A stretch of DNA of 64,000 nucleotides, taken from contig NZ_CP166097.1 of assembly GCF_041228105.1 (NCBI RefSeq), positions 4,402,001 to 4,466,000 on the forward strand, read 5' to 3'. The translations under genes were made by a program, and so were the position numbers. Below the pieces are notes generated by a model. The model saw only the letters and a list, made by a program, of their open reading frames with translations. It searched no databases and was not told the origin of the DNA. The DNA comes from Pectobacterium aroidearum (GTDB taxonomy: Bacteria > Pseudomonadota > Gammaproteobacteria > Enterobacterales > Enterobacteriaceae). Below are positions 31,877 to 43,818 of the stretch, piece by piece (positions within the stretch are counted from its first letter, which is position 1; each line of letters opens with the position of its first letter).

Positions 31877-32485
31877 TTAGCTCCAGTCGCTGTTACGAAT
31901 CACGCCAACCGCTAAGCCTTCTATCGAAAAGCTCTGCTGACGCAGGTCAACAACAATGGGGGCAAACTCTTCGTTTTCAGCGAGAAGGTGCACCATATTG
32001 CCCTGCTTTTTCAGGCGTTTTACCGTCACTTCATCGTCAATGCGCGCGACGACAATCTGACCATTGCGTACATCTTCCGTTTTATGCACGGCCAGTAAAT
32101 CGCCATCCATAATACCGATATCTTTCATCGACATGCCGCTCACGCGCAGCAAAAAATCAGCGCTGGGTTTGAACATTGCAGGGTCAACCTGATAGTGACA
32201 TTCGATATGTTCCTGCGCCAGCAGAGGCTCACCTGCGGCCACGCGACCAACCAGAGGAATACCCGTCTCTTCTTCCATCAGCAGACGAATACCTCGAGAA
32301 GCACCCGATACGATTTCAATCACACCTTTACGCGCCAGTGCTTTCAGATGTTCTTCAGCCGCATTGGGAGAGCGAAACCCCAGCTGTTGAGCAATTTCCG
32401 CGCGCGTTGGCGGCATTCCGGTCTGCGCAATGTGATCGCGGATCAGGTCATAAACCTGCTGCTGCCTTGCTGTTAATACTTTCAT
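31877..32485 (-). CDS. lexA: SOS repressor LexA
   Basis: Repressor of the SOS regulon that cleaves itself when RecA filaments form. The N-terminal winged helix (about 1-70) includes [20 protein letters not shown]. The cleavage site is A84-G85 (RVAAGEPLL), and the catalytic pair is S119 (SGMSMKDIG) and K156 (VTVKRLKK). The length is exactly 202 aa when the ATG at 32485 ([10 protein letters not shown]) is used; the longer frame to 32563 crosses the SOS boxes and is rejected. Two LexA sites upstream give autoregulation. Confidence 0.98.
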   Translation of the reverse strand: MKVLTARQQQVYDLIRDHIAQTGMPPTRAEIAQQLGFRSPNAAEEHLKALARKGVIEIVSGASRGIRLLMEEETGIPLVGRVAAGEPLLAQEHIECHYQVDPAMFKPSADFLLRVSGMSMKDIGIMDGDLLAVHKTEDVRNGQIVVARIDDEVTVKRLKKQGNMVHLLAENEEFAPIVVDLRQQSFSIEGLAVGVIRNSDWS

Positions 32486-32493
32486 TCCGCCCC

Positions 32494-32509
32494 CTGGTTG
32501 TTTATACAG
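32494..32509 (-). promoter_or_regulatory. SOS box 2 of lexA
   Basis: Minus-strand CTGTATAAACAACCAG, one mismatch from the CTGT-N8-ACAG consensus, directly upstream of the lexA start. It parallels the second lexA operator of E. coli. Confidence 0.85.
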
Positions 32510-32514
32510 TCTTG

Positions 32515-32530
32515 CTGTGAGTATATACAG
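32515..32530 (-). promoter_or_regulatory. SOS box 1 of lexA
   Basis: Minus-strand CTGTATATACTCACAG matches the CTGT-N8-ACAG consensus fully. It lies 21 nt from the second box, the spacing seen in E. coli lexA. Confidence 0.95.
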
Positions 32531-32595
32531 GTACGCCACAATTGGGAATGGAGATATAGGCAAAGCCTCTGACTTTTATTCATTTATGCGTGCCG

Positions 32596-32961
32596 TCAGG
32601 CAAAATGTTGCCAGAGAATGCTACCCCACACGACAGCCGCTAACACGATGGCAACAAAAACAGCCGCCGACCCGATATCTTTCGCCCGACCGGATAATTC
32701 GTGATGCTCAAGGCCAATACGATCGACAACCGCTTCAATGGCGCTGTTAGCCAGCTCAAAAAGCATAATCAATACCACAGACCCGATCAGCAGCAGCTTT
32801 TCGACCAGCGTAACCGGCAGCAGACACGCAATAATCACGCCGACAATCGTCAATATTGTTTCCTGACGAAATGCCGCCTCATGTTGCCAAGCCTGCTTCA
32901 GCCCCTTAAGGGAATAACCGGTCGCCTTAATAATCCGGGTCATCCCCGTTGCTTTATTCAT
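32596..32961 (-). CDS. dgkA: Diacylglycerol kinase
   Basis: Small trimeric inner membrane kinase (121 aa) that phosphorylates diacylglycerol produced during membrane-derived oligosaccharide synthesis, returning it to phospholipid synthesis. Three membrane helices. The active-site block is ELANSAIEAVVDRIGLEHHELSGRAKDIGSAAV (about residues 69-101), including the conserved Glu and Asp that bind metal and nucleotide. It is divergent from plsB, as in E. coli. Confidence 0.97.
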   Translation of the reverse strand: MNKATGMTRIIKATGYSLKGLKQAWQHEAAFRQETILTIVGVIIACLLPVTLVEKLLLIGSVVLIMLFELANSAIEAVVDRIGLEHHELSGRAKDIGSAAVFVAIVLAAVVWGSILWQHFA

Positions 32962-33088
32962 TTATCCTCCATTCTTTACGTAAAATAGTTCGCATTTTAA
33001 CGCGCTTACGTTGTCTCACCACCACAGATTTCCGACGCAGTTTCTGGTATCCTTGCGGCGCATTGCTAACAAGAGGCTCCAAGTTGTT

Positions 33089-35557
33089 ATGTCAGGTTGG
33101 CGTAAAATTTACTATAAATTATTGAATCTCCCACTAAAACTGCTGGTTAAAAGTAAAGTTATTCCCGCAGATCCCGTGGTCGAGTTGGGGTTAGATCCCT
33201 CACGTCCTATACTCTATGTTCTGCCTTATAACTCTCAGGCGGATCTCTTGACGCTACGCGCGAAATGCCTGGCATTGGGGTTACCCGATCCCTCGCAATC
33301 GTTCGAATTCAACGGCGTCGAACTTCCCAGCCACGTCTTTATTAATGACGGGCCGCGCGTCTTCCGCTATTACGTTCCCAAGCAGAAATCCGTCAAGCTG
33401 TTCCACGACTATCTGGATCTGCATCGCGCCAATCCAGATTTAGACGTGCAGATGGTGCCGGTTTCCGTGATGTTTGGACGTTCTCCGGGTCGGGAAGGCC
33501 ATTCTCAGGCTACACCACACCTGCGATTGCTCAACGGCATTGAGAAATTCTTCGCCGTCCTGTGGCTAGGGCGTGACAGTTTTGTTCGCTTCTCCAGCCC
33601 GGTGTCGCTGCGCTATATGGCGACCGAGCATGGCACTGACAAAACCATAGCCCACAAACTGGCGCGCGTCGCGCGTATGCACTTCTCCCGCCAGCGTTTG
33701 GCGGCAGTTGGCCCACGCTTGCCGGTACGTCAGGAACTGTTTAATAAGCTGCTGGATTCCAAAGCGATCAAGAAGGCCGTAGACGATGAGGCGCGCAGTA
33801 AGAAGATTTCCCATGAAAAAGCGCAGCAGAACGCCATTGCGTTGATGGAAGAAATCGCCGCCGACTTCTCCTACGAAGCCGTGCGTCTGTCGGATCGCGT
33901 CTTAAGCTGGACGTGGAACCGCCTTTATCAAGGGATCAACGTCCATAACGCCGAACGCGTTCGTCAGCTGGCACAGGATGGTCATGGTATTGTCTATGTG
34001 CCCTGCCACCGCAGCCATATGGACTATCTGCTGCTGTCCTACGTCCTATACCATCAGGGCCTAGTGCCGCCGCACATCGCCGCAGGCATCAATCTTAATT
34101 TCTGGCCAGCGGGTCCGATCTTCCGTCGCCTTGGCGCCTTCTTCATTCGTCGTACCTTCAAAGGCAATAAGCTGTATTCCACTATTTTCCGTGAGTATCT
34201 GGGTGAACTGTTTGCCCGTGGTTATTCGGTGGAATACTTCATGGAAGGCGGACGTTCACGCACGGGTCGCCTGTTAGAGCCGAAAACCGGTACGCTGGCG
34301 ATGACGATTCAGGCCATGCTCAGAGGCGGTACGCGCCCTATCACGCTGGTGCCGATTTATGTCGGCTACGAGCATGTGATGGAAGTCGGCACCTATGCGA
34401 AAGAGCTGCGCGGCGCGGTGAAGGAAAAAGAAGGCTTTATGCAGATGGTGCGCGGTTTACGCAAACTGCGTAATCTCGGCCAGGGGTATGTGAACTTCGG
34501 TGAACCACTCCCGTTGACCACCTATCTGAACCAGCATGTTCCGCAATGGCGTGATGCGATTGATCCTATCGAAGCACAGCGCCCAAGTTGGCTAACGCCG
34601 ACGGTGCAGGATATCTCGATGGATATCATGGTACGCATCAATAATTCTGCGGCAGCAAACGCGATGAACCTGTGTTCTACGGCTCTTTTGGCATCCCGCC
34701 AGCGCTCACTGACTCGCGAGCAAATGCAAGAACAGCTGGATTGCTATCTGCAACTGCTGCGTCAGGTTCCTTACCACAAAGATATTACGGTTCCCAAAAA
34801 GACAGCGGATGAACTGTTGGAACATGCGCTGAGCATGAACAAGTTCGAAGTCGAGAAGGACAGCATTGGCGATATCATCATTCTGCCGCGCGAGCAGGCC
34901 GTTCTGATGACGTACTATCGCAATAACATCCAGCATCTGTTGGTGTTACCGTCGCTGATCGCCAGCATCGTCATCCACCACCGTCGGATTACGCTTGCAG
35001 AAGTCGTGCGCCAGATCGCGCTGATCTATCCGCTGCTGCAATCCGAACTGTTCCTGCACTATTCCAAAGAGCAATTACCGGGCGTGCTGGAAACGTTGGC
35101 TAATGAACTGGTTCAACAGCAGTTGTTGTGCAGTCGTGACGGTGAGCTGGCGATCAATCCGCCACGTATCCGCACGCTGCAATTGCTGTCGGCAGGCGTG
35201 CGTGAAACGCTGCAACGTTATGCGATTACGCTGTCGTTGCTGTGTGCGAATCCAGAAATCAACCGCGGAACGCTGGAAAAAGAAAGCCGGAACATGGCTC
35301 AACGCCTGTCCGTCCTGCACGGCATCAATGCGCCAGAGTTCTTTGATAAAGCGGTGTTCTCAACGCTGGTCGCAACCTTACGGACGGAAGGCTATATCAC
35401 CGACAGTGCGGAAGCGGCGCAAGGTGATATCGTGGCGATCTACAACATTCTCGGCGATTTGATCACCCCAGAAGTGCGCTTGACCATTGAAAGCGCCAGC
35501 TCATCCGCTGAAATGGAAGCCGAAAGCCAGGTAGTGGAAGAGACAACGCAGGAGTAG
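33089..35557 (+). CDS. plsB: Glycerol-3-phosphate acyltransferase
   Basis: First committed enzyme of phospholipid synthesis: acylates sn-glycerol-3-phosphate at position 1 using acyl-CoA or acyl-ACP, at the inner membrane. The catalytic HX4D motif is H307-RSHM-D312. Downstream acyltransferase blocks are [18 protein letters not shown] and [11 protein letters not shown]. The open frame starts at 33011, but the ATG at 33089 ([16 protein letters not shown]) matches E. coli PlsB and gives 822 aa (E. coli 807). Confidence 0.97.
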   Translation: MSGWRKIYYKLLNLPLKLLVKSKVIPADPVVELGLDPSRPILYVLPYNSQADLLTLRAKCLALGLPDPSQSFEFNGVELPSHVFINDGPRVFRYYVPKQKSVKLFHDYLDLHRANPDLDVQMVPVSVMFGRSPGREGHSQATPHLRLLNGIEKFFAVLWLGRDSFVRFSSPVSLRYMATEHGTDKTIAHKLARVARMHFSRQRLAAVGPRLPVRQELFNKLLDSKAIKKAVDDEARSKKISHEKAQQNAIALMEEIAADFSYEAVRLSDRVLSWTWNRLYQGINVHNAERVRQLAQDGHGIVYVPCHRSHMDYLLLSYVLYHQGLVPPHIAAGINLNFWPAGPIFRRLGAFFIRRTFKGNKLYSTIFREYLGELFARGYSVEYFMEGGRSRTGRLLEPKTGTLAMTIQAMLRGGTRPITLVPIYVGYEHVMEVGTYAKELRGAVKEKEGFMQMVRGLRKLRNLGQGYVNFGEPLPLTTYLNQHVPQWRDAIDPIEAQRPSWLTPTVQDISMDIMVRINNSAAANAMNLCSTALLASRQRSLTREQMQEQLDCYLQLLRQVPYHKDITVPKKTADELLEHALSMNKFEVEKDSIGDIIILPREQAVLMTYYRNNIQHLLVLPSLIASIVIHHRRITLAEVVRQIALIYPLLQSELFLHYSKEQLPGVLETLANELVQQQLLCSRDGELAINPPRIRTLQLLSAGVRETLQRYAITLSLLCANPEINRGTLEKESRNMAQRLSVLHGINAPEFFDKAVFSTLVATLRTEGYITDSAEAAQGDIVAIYNILGDLITPEVRLTIESASSSAEMEAESQVVEETTQE

Positions 35558-35642
35558 TCAGGCGAGAAAATGGCGGATGGATACGCCGCCATCAAGCCGC
35601 GAGTGCGTTTAGCATCACGGATACATCTGGATGTTCTGCCAT

Positions 35643-35673
35643 AAAAAAAGCAGCGAGAAATCGCTGCTTTTTT
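35643..35673. terminator. Bidirectional terminator plsB/ubiA
   Basis: AGCAGCGA and TCGCTGCT form a stem with a GAAA loop, flanked by an A-run and a T-run. It lies between convergent plsB and ubiA and serves both. Confidence 0.9.
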
Positions 35674-35689
35674 GTCTCTGCTATTCAGC

Positions 35690-36553
35690 TTACAGGCCAA
35701 ACAGCACACCGATAAATATCGCCATTCCCGCGTACTTATTGTTGTGAAACGCCTTAAAACAGGCGTCGCGCTCGCGCCCGGCCGTGAGTATTTGCTGATA
35801 GATAAACATCCCGCCAGCCACCAACAGCGAAATGTAGTACGGCATTCCCAATCCGGTCATCGTTCCTAAAACCAACAACAGCGCCAGCATACTAAACTGC
35901 AATAACCCGATGATGAGATTGTCAAAACGGCCAAACAAGATCGCAGTGGATTTCACACCGATCTTCAGATCGTCGTCGCGATCCACCATCGCATATTGGG
36001 TATCGTAGGCGACCGTCCAGCAGATATACGCCAGAAACATCATCCAGCAGGTTGCAGGCAGGCTTTCACTCACTGCGGCATACGCCATCGGGATCGACCA
36101 GCCAAACGCGGCGCCCAGCACAAACTGAGGAAGATGGCTGACCCGTTTCATAAACGGATAGACCCATGCCAGCCCCAGCCCCGCAACGGACAGCCAGATC
36201 GTCATCGTATTCAGCGTCAGCACCAGACCAAACGCCAGCAAGACCAGCACGACAAACAGCACTTTGGCAGATTGCTCGCTCACCTCACCACTGGGTAATG
36301 GGCGAGAAGCGGTACGTTTTACATGACCGTCAAAGTGTCGATCGGCATAGTCATTGATGACGCAGCCCGCCGCACGCATTAAGAACACGCCAGCGACAAA
36401 AACAAAGAGCGTCCACGGCGCAGGCGCTCCCCCTCCCGCCAGCCACAGCGCCCATAGCGTTGGCCACAGCAGCAGCAGAGAACCTATCGGTTTATCAATT
36501 CGCATCAAGCGACAATAAGCCAGCCATTTCCCTGCTGTAACACTTCTTTCCAA
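35690..36553 (-). CDS. ubiA: 4-hydroxybenzoate octaprenyltransferase
   Basis: Membrane prenyltransferase that attaches the octaprenyl tail to 4-hydroxybenzoate in ubiquinone synthesis. 287 aa with about nine membrane helices. The first aspartate-rich motif is [15 protein letters not shown] and the second is in the [12 protein letters not shown] segment; both bind the Mg-diphosphate of the prenyl donor. It lies 12 nt after ubiC on the same strand, so the two form an operon. Confidence 0.97.
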   Translation of the reverse strand: MERSVTAGKWLAYCRLMRIDKPIGSLLLLWPTLWALWLAGGGAPAPWTLFVFVAGVFLMRAAGCVINDYADRHFDGHVKRTASRPLPSGEVSEQSAKVLFVVLVLLAFGLVLTLNTMTIWLSVAGLGLAWVYPFMKRVSHLPQFVLGAAFGWSIPMAYAAVSESLPATCWMMFLAYICWTVAYDTQYAMVDRDDDLKIGVKSTAILFGRFDNLIIGLLQFSMLALLLVLGTMTGLGMPYYISLLVAGGMFIYQQILTAGRERDACFKAFHNNKYAGMAIFIGVLFGL

Positions 36554-36565
36554 GGATTTATCTCC

Positions 36566-37099
36566 TCAAATTACCTGCCAACCTTCATCACTCGGTGTGT
36601 AATAAACCGGTGATTCCGGTAAGAAAAGCTCAGTCAACAGTAACGGAAAACCAGAAAGACACAGGCGGGAACGCCGCGCCCATAAGCCTTCGCAGCATCC
36701 GGTATGAATGTAATCACGCGTTAGCGATTTTTGCTCAAACAGATAACGGCCTAACGGCTGATTGCCTATTTTCGTCAGGGCGGAATCCGTTCCGTCGAGC
36801 GTCTGTTGCGGAACGATGGTACGGCCAAACAGCCAGGGACGCTCGTCGCCATACAGCACCACCTCACGCAGCCAATAACGTTCGTCAGGTGGAAGCTGTT
36901 CGCTCTCTTCACCCAGCGATTGTGGCGACACGAATCCCTCACGGCAAAGCGTCACGGTCAATTGGGCACAATATTTTTCAAGCCGCTGCGTCATGGAACT
37001 GGTTTCCATCAGCCAGTCACCAATATGCTCAGGTAATACCGAAGGAGGTTCAGCAAACCAGGAAATGGTGCGCAAAAGCGTAGACACATCGTCAGACAT
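36566..37099 (-). CDS. ubiC: Chorismate lyase
   Basis: Splits chorismate to 4-hydroxybenzoate and pyruvate, the entry step of ubiquinone synthesis; soluble enzyme. The ATG at 37099 (MSDDVSTLL) gives 177 aa. Conserved stretches include YWLREVVLYGDERPWLFGRTI and the C-terminal RRSRLCLSGFPLLLTELFLP. It heads the ubiC-ubiA operon. malM, which precedes ubiC in E. coli, is not upstream here; a group II intron region follows instead. Confidence 0.95.
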   Translation of the reverse strand: MSDDVSTLLRTISWFAEPPSVLPEHIGDWLMETSSMTQRLEKYCAQLTVTLCREGFVSPQSLGEESEQLPPDERYWLREVVLYGDERPWLFGRTIVPQQTLDGTDSALTKIGNQPLGRYLFEQKSLTRDYIHTGCCEGLWARRSRLCLSGFPLLLTELFLPESPVYYTPSDEGWQVI

Positions 37100-37260
37100 T
37101 GTCCCTACTCCAAACAGGGTTACTTTGCCAAATAACAGCATTCGTAAATAAAGTAAGCGCCCCTATTGTAGCGCAGAATGCTTGCCCCGATAACACGCTA
37201 TAAACCAATTCATCCCCGATGTGGCAACATTTCGGCAATGTGGCTGGATGCGCGACGCAT

Positions 37261-37305
37261 AAAAAAAGCACCACCCGGTATCGCGACCGGATAGTGCTCT
37301 TTGAA
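37261..37305 (-). terminator. Terminator upstream of ubiC
   Basis: AGCAC and CCGGT blocks pair with ACCGG and GTGCT, followed on the minus strand by seven T residues. It would stop transcripts coming from the intron side before ubiC. Confidence 0.65.
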
Positions 37306-37338
37306 GGACAGAAAGACGAGCTTCTGTAACCTGACTCA

Positions 37339-37365
37339 CTGTCACCGGAAAATCGCTTCCGGTGA
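37339..37365. other. Stem-loop next to the intron 3' end
   Basis: TCACCGGAA and TTCCGGTGA form a 9-bp stem with a 6-nt loop, about 15 nt from the 3' end of the intron. No T-tract follows. It may be part of the intron's target context. Confidence 0.5.
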
Positions 37366-37420
37366 CAATGGCGTCACATGTCGGGTAGCAGCAGCACATT
37401 ACTGTGCCGCCGCCCCCTAA

Positions 37421-37454
37421 GAACCGTACGTGCAAGTTTCCCCGCATACGGCTC
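37421..37454 (-). ncRNA. Group II intron domain V
   Basis: A 34-nt catalytic hairpin with canonical layout: AGC triad near the base, paired CCGTATGC/GCACGTACGG arms with a small bulge, and a GAAA loop. Its intactness suggests the ribozyme could still be active. Confidence 0.85.
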
Positions 37455-37501
37455 AAGCCTTTATAAGCCCGCACTACTGTTTGGGCCGACAACGTTAATG
37501 C

Positions 37502-37804
37502 TCAGTCATCACCGTACATTTTATCGTGACAATGGAAACAGCATTCTGCCGCATGGTCACCCGATTCTACTGCGTCTTTGATAGCATCTGTCATCTCTCT
37601 TCGAGATTCAAAGAAACCTTCAAATTCGCCTTTACTAAATTGAGTGTTACCAAGCTTATAGGCTTCTTCAATGTCCTCGTCACCTTGAAAAACCGTAGCT
37701 TCACAGTATTCGCAGCGTTCTAATACCCCAGCTTCAATTGCGATATTTGTGGCAACATTGAATTTATCCTGCTGATCTTCCATATGACGTTTAGTAATGC
37801 TCAT
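37502..37804 (-). CDS. Small Cys-rich protein inside the group II intron
   Basis: A 100-aa acidic protein starting at an ATG with a GGGAGTGG ribosome site about five nt upstream. It contains two CxxC pairs, CEYC (about 32-35) and CFHC (about 90-93), plus a further Cys next to the second, so a zinc ribbon or redox site is plausible. The middle region (EEAYKLGNTQFSKGEFEGFF) looks helical. I do not recognise a family. It lies 65 nt after the maturase stop and ends 47 nt before domain V, so it is carried within domain IV. It may be passenger cargo of the intron or an earlier insertion into it. Confidence 0.7.
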   Translation of the reverse strand: MSITKRHMEDQQDKFNVATNIAIEAGVLERCEYCEATVFQGDEDIEEAYKLGNTQFSKGEFEGFFESRREMTDAIKDAVESGDHAAECCFHCHDKMYGDD

Positions 37805-37869
37805 AGACCACTCCCATCAAGGTATAAAACCATAGATTAGATGTGGGTCTAGTGACTGTCGAGCGTATT

Positions 37870-39516
37870 TTAACTGTGCACCAACCGATGGCAGTTAGGA
37901 TGCAGCATCATTAAATTATCGATTTCGTCACCGCCACCATCTACCCGTCTGACAATATGATGGACATCCCAATCATCGTTATCTCTGAATAGCTGGTGGC
38001 AGATCGGACACCGATGGCCTTGTCGCTCCCAAATTAATCTCAGTTTTCCACGCTGCATTTTACCTTCTTTCCAACGCTTAACCTGCCGCTGTTCGAAGTA
38101 CAACTCGTCAACCGGATCGTATGGATTAGCCTCAGACCTGATTTTAATGTGACGTTTTATAGGGATATCTTTGCAAGACACCAACCTTTGCAGGCCGTTT
38201 TCTGCATCGACACTCTGGAATACCCAGTTTTCGCTACCTACAGAGTGAAAATACTTCTGCTTCACCCAGTATTTGTTGCGATTGCCGTGCCGTCGGCCTG
38301 ACCAGCGCCAGAGTAATTTCCAGAGGCGATAGTCGATGTAGCTAAACGTTTCTTTGGCAACAATATGACGATGATAATTTGCCCAACCCCTTAGTACCGG
38401 ATTAAGTTGTCTTATCAGGTCACCCTGTTTTGACGCCGCATTGCGTTTCACTATTTGCCGGATTTTCTGAAGATGGTTACGCAATCCCTTAGCAGCCGGC
38501 TTTATCAGCATTTTGCCGTGGTACTTGCGCACGTTCTGCCCCAGAAAATCAAACCCTTCGGAAATATGCGTCAACACCGTTTTCTCTGGTGACAATTGCA
38601 GCCCCCGTTCCGCCATAAAGGCTTCAACGAGGGGTTTGACTTCATTTTCCAGCAACTCCTGAGAGATGCCAGTGATGATGAAATCATCTGCATAACGCAC
38701 ATAATTGACCTTGGTTTTGTAACTGGCTTTGGTGTTTTTCTTCCCAAAATGGGTTTCTAAGACCGCTTCCAGCCCATCCAGTGCCATATTCGCTAGTACG
38801 GGGGAAATAATGCCTCCCTGTGGTGTACCAGCCTCCGTCGGGTGTAACCGACCGGATTCCATGAATCCCGCTTTCAGCCATTTTCCGAGTACCTGTTTAT
38901 CCAACGGAATGTTGTCAAGTAACCAGTCATGGCTGATATTGTCAAAACACCCTTTTATATCGCCTTCCAGTACCCATTCAGCAGAGCTTTTACGACTGAG
39001 ATTAACAAAACATTGCTCAATCGCATCTGCCGCCGAACGTGCCGGACGGAATCCATAGCTGTTGCGATCGGCCGTTGTTTCCGAGACGGGGTCAAGTGCC
39101 AGCAGGTATAACGCCTGCATAGCTCTGTCCTTCATCGTCGGTATGCCTAGAGGACGGAGTTTGCCGTTGCTCTTGGGAATGTAAACACGCCTTAACGGAT
39201 AAGGTTTGTAACCTGTCCGTTTTAGCTGGTCGATCGCCTGCCACTTACTTCCGGGAGTGTTCCACAACTGGCGATCCACTCCGGCTGTCTTTTTGCCTCG
39301 ATTTTCGGTAACTCGTCTGACAGCCAGTGCTTTAGCTGCAAACGAGCGCGTCAGCATCCTTTGCAGGGCTTTCACCCTACGCCAGCGCTGTTGCTCCGTT
39401 GCCTTTGCGATTCGTATCTGTAGCCCTCTGACATGACGATGAATTTGTACCCAATCGATGCGGTGCCAATCATTCGTCCTGCCGAAAGGCGCAGGTACTT
39501 TTACTAACGTACTCAT
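37870..39516 (-). CDS. ltrA: Group II intron reverse transcriptase/maturase (LtrA-like, HNH)
   Basis: Multifunctional intron-encoded protein needed for splicing and retrohoming. In order: an N-terminal domain found in many such proteins (about 1-75), reverse transcriptase blocks ([41 protein letters not shown]), the catalytic Y275-A-D-D278, the maturase domain X, and a C-terminal HNH endonuclease with zinc-binding CPIC, HHIVRR and the final NCHRLVH. All motifs are intact. The ATG at 39516 follows GAGGAGG and gives 548 aa; the frame remains open up to 39558. Confidence 0.93.
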   Translation of the reverse strand: MSTLVKVPAPFGRTNDWHRIDWVQIHRHVRGLQIRIAKATEQQRWRRVKALQRMLTRSFAAKALAVRRVTENRGKKTAGVDRQLWNTPGSKWQAIDQLKRTGYKPYPLRRVYIPKSNGKLRPLGIPTMKDRAMQALYLLALDPVSETTADRNSYGFRPARSAADAIEQCFVNLSRKSSAEWVLEGDIKGCFDNISHDWLLDNIPLDKQVLGKWLKAGFMESGRLHPTEAGTPQGGIISPVLANMALDGLEAVLETHFGKKNTKASYKTKVNYVRYADDFIITGISQELLENEVKPLVEAFMAERGLQLSPEKTVLTHISEGFDFLGQNVRKYHGKMLIKPAAKGLRNHLQKIRQIVKRNAASKQGDLIRQLNPVLRGWANYHRHIVAKETFSYIDYRLWKLLWRWSGRRHGNRNKYWVKQKYFHSVGSENWVFQSVDAENGLQRLVSCKDIPIKRHIKIRSEANPYDPVDELYFEQRQVKRWKEGKMQRGKLRLIWERQGHRCPICHQLFRDNDDWDVHHIVRRVDGGGDEIDNLMMLHPNCHRLVHS

Positions 39517-40620
39517 CTTGCTACCCTCCTCAGTGCTATGTTGGAAAGCCCCAGGCAAGTAGCAGACGAACAGCCCCCTTGCGGGAGTGTTATCTGCTCC
39601 CGCAAGGGTAAGATTAAGATGGCGGATACCGCCTTAATCACTTTCTGTCACGTTAGATTGCTTTACATTACTGCACACAATTAAAGACCAGCCAGAAGTC
39701 TGCCCCGTTTCCGGTAGGGGAACATTTAACCCCTTATCCACTCGATTAAAGAATGGCATTCGCTTCTTCCAACCTCCTCTACCCGCACTCTCAACAGTTT
39801 GTCTTACGACTCCCCTGCCACAAGGGCAAAAATACGGGCTTACCGAGTTCCGTACTCATGACACGAATCACTTAGGTTCTGCCTATACACCGAAGGTCTG
39901 ATGGCAACGTATTCCCAGATGTAAAAGGAATAACCGACCCTGTACCTTTTTTGGTCACAGCATAACAGTAGCTTTTGCTGTTTGCGGCTGACGGTGCTTA
40001 CAACAGTTCACTTAACGTTAACCCTATGATCCAGCCTAGCCTCTCATCCGCCTGCTACTGGCAAAATCCATTGCTTACCTCACAGTAACGCAATGCCCAC
40101 ACATCGAGGAGTACATTGTCAGAACGCTCTCACACCTCACCATTACTGGTAACGCGCTGCTCCTAGGCTACTGTTAGTTACATAACAGGTCTGGCTCTGC
40201 ATCAAACAGCAATACAGTCAGACAATCATCAGTACAGCTTCACACCGGTAGGCGCTAGTGCACATAGTGTTGATAAAGACGATAGTTACCCCGCTACATC
40301 ACAAGTCAAACCTCAACTTGCTTCAGCGTGAATCTTTTGGACGTTACAATAGTTATAATCGTTACTATATTTGATAAATTTCAAATAGTTATAACAGTTA
40401 ATACATTTGTAAGTTTTAGGGGATTCTGACTTTAAAGCCATATCCAGAAGTTAGTTCTTCGCTTAGCGAAGAGCCGATGTTCCGGAGGCATTTAAAGTCC
40501 GGAACATCGGACATTTATCATATTTGTGCTAATTTAGCGGGAAATAGTGAGCATAACATTCGTTAATACTCACTATGGAAGTAGTCCGCTAGGCTAGCTA
40601 CCTACACGACTCTCGTCGCA
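39517..40620. other. Intron 5' domains and groEL 3' spacer
   Basis: About 1.1 kb with no credible protein gene. The part up to about 40263 should be intron RNA domains I-III. The remainder to groEL includes a small hairpin at 40457-40471 (CTTCGC/GCGAAG) and a strong 13-bp stem at 40474-40510. Confidence 0.6.
40474..40510. other. Strong stem-loop downstream of groEL
   Basis: CCGATGTTCCGGA and TCCGGAACATCGG form a perfect 13-bp stem with an 11-nt loop, about 110 nt after the groEL stop. There is no T-tract on the minus strand. It may be a transcript-end stabiliser. Confidence 0.55.
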
Positions 40621-42279
<1,659 letters not shown>

Positions 42280-42312
42280 TTAAATTCGTTCAGTTCAGAT
42301 GATTACGCGCAA

Positions 42313-42639
<327 letters not shown>

Positions 42640-42699
42640 TTAGGATAAACGCCGACGATGTCTTGCTTATGCTTTTCATCATTGGCCTTGTGGTGTTCT

Positions 42700-42730
42700 A
42701 AGTGGGGGCGTTTCGTCGCCCTTCAAGGGA
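42700..42730 (-). promoter_or_regulatory. Sigma-32 heat-shock promoter of groESL
   Basis: On the minus strand CCCTTGAA (-35) and CCCCACTT (-10) are separated by about 14 nt, matching the sigma-32 consensus (CTTGAAA ... CCCCATNT) and the E. coli groE promoter. Confidence 0.8.
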
Positions 42731-42786
42731 GAAAATTCATTTTTTTTGCGTTAGGTGCCCACTCGTCGCAGGTAGCAGATAAAAAA

Positions 42787-42813
42787 TAAGGATTATCAAT
42801 ATGATAATCCTTA
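42787..42813. terminator. Hairpin between fxsA and groES
   Basis: AAGGATTATC and GATAATCCTT form a 10-bp stem with an AATAT loop, 25 nt after the fxsA stop (minus strand). On that strand it is followed by ATTTTTTATC, so it is likely the fxsA terminator. Confidence 0.75.
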
Positions 42814-42837
42814 GCTGCTTTTCAGTTCACCTTGACG

Positions 42838-43311
42838 TTAACGGTCGTCACGATCGTCGCGATGTTCAATATTTGCGCTCCCGCCATCCTTGCGCTGGTA
42901 TTCACCTTCAAAGGTGTTACCACCAGAAGACGACGACGCGCCGGAGCCAGAACGCCAGATATGCAGATGAGGCATCAGTTTGAGGGTCAGGCTTTTCTGT
43001 ACCGGTGGCAGCAGCAGCAACAGGCCCAAAAAGTCGGTCAGGAAACCCGGAATCAGGAGTAAGAAACCAGCCAGCACCAGCGACACGCTTTTAACCATTT
43101 CAGCCGCTGGGCTTTCACCCGCCGCCATTTTCTGCTGCATCTGCACCAGCGTTTTCATTCCCTGATTGCGCACCAGCGACACGCCCACGCAAGACGTGAA
43201 GACCACCAGCAGCAGGGTCATGGCGACGCCCAACACTTCAGCCACCTGAATAAACAGCGATATCTCAATGTAAGCTAAAAGAAAAATCAGTAATAACGGT
43301 AACCAGCGCAC
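42838..43311 (-). CDS. fxsA: FxsA membrane protein
   Basis: Inner membrane protein of 157 aa. Overexpression in E. coli relieves exclusion of phage T7 by the F plasmid, which gave the name; the normal role is unknown. It has a hydrophobic N-terminus (WLPLLLIFLLAYIEISLFI), the core AGFLLLIPGFLTDFLGLLLLL, and a hydrophilic Ser/Gly-rich tail ending in repeated Asp-Arg. It keeps its E. coli position between aspA and groES. Confidence 0.93.
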   Translation of the reverse strand: MRWLPLLLIFLLAYIEISLFIQVAEVLGVAMTLLLVVFTSCVGVSLVRNQGMKTLVQMQQKMAAGESPAAEMVKSVSLVLAGFLLLIPGFLTDFLGLLLLLPPVQKSLTLKLMPHLHIWRSGSGASSSSGGNTFEGEYQRKDGGSANIEHRDDRDDR

Positions 43312-43818
43312 CCGGTTCTCCTGTGTGTTTTTACGCGTACTGTGTTAAGCAGAACGAGTGTGAATAAGAACGTGTTAAGCCGTCGCGATTGAAAAATCAG
43401 TACGCTCTACTACCAATGGGCTTTACGACCAATGGATAAGGTAAAAGGCACGCCTGCTCTGCGATTCGGCACATCGTGATTACGTAAATGGAGGCGTCTT
43501 TGCACATTTTCAAGCCGTCACCCCTCGATTATTGTTCTAAAATAATGACTCGTGACTACAATCACAGTTCATTTACCGTAACGGTAGAGAACGCCAGTAT
43601 AGTGATCTAAACACCTGTTTTTCACTGTCGTAACGACATATCCTCACGGCAATGGATATATGGTTGGTCAAACATCCCAAGGCTATTGCTGAGAGAAGAC
43701 GGTTTATCCGTAGTCGCATTGTTTTCTAAAGTCAGGCGTTTTCCGAAGTAAGCCATCCGAACAACCAGCCCACAACGTCTAGTCACATCACTAGTCGCAC
43801 AACAGGATAGGAATTTTC
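43312..43818. promoter_or_regulatory. Control region between fxsA and aspA
   Basis: About 500 nt separating divergent fxsA and aspA, without a gene. It contains a CRP-like site (43551-43566). The long leader suggests further anaerobic or carbon control as for E. coli aspA, but I do not see a clear FNR palindrome. Confidence 0.6.
43551..43566 (+). promoter_or_regulatory. CRP-like site upstream of aspA
   Basis: CGTGACTACAATCACA fits TGTGA-N6-TCACA with one mismatch. It lies about 250 nt before the aspA start. E. coli aspA is CRP-activated. Confidence 0.6.

Larger units (their letters stand above)
37380..40263 (-). mobile_element. Group II intron (5' boundary uncertain)
   Basis: Self-splicing retroelement on the minus strand. 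Domain V is clear at 37421-37454: a 34-nt hairpin beginning GAGCCGTATGC, with an AGC catalytic triad, a GAAA tetraloop and the closing ACGGTTC. Domain VI follows (stem about 37384-37415), and the intron ends in an AY dinucleotide near 37378-37380. The maturase gene is in domain IV, and the long ORF-free segment 39517 to about 40263 would be domains I-III. The 5' end is a guess: GTGCACTAGC on the minus strand at 40263 resembles the GTGYG start. The unusual point is a second ORF between the maturase gene and domain V. Confidence 0.75.

Noticed and set aside
37163..37492. 109-codon minus-strand frame
   Set aside because: It spans domain V, domain VI and a terminator; these RNA features explain the sequence.
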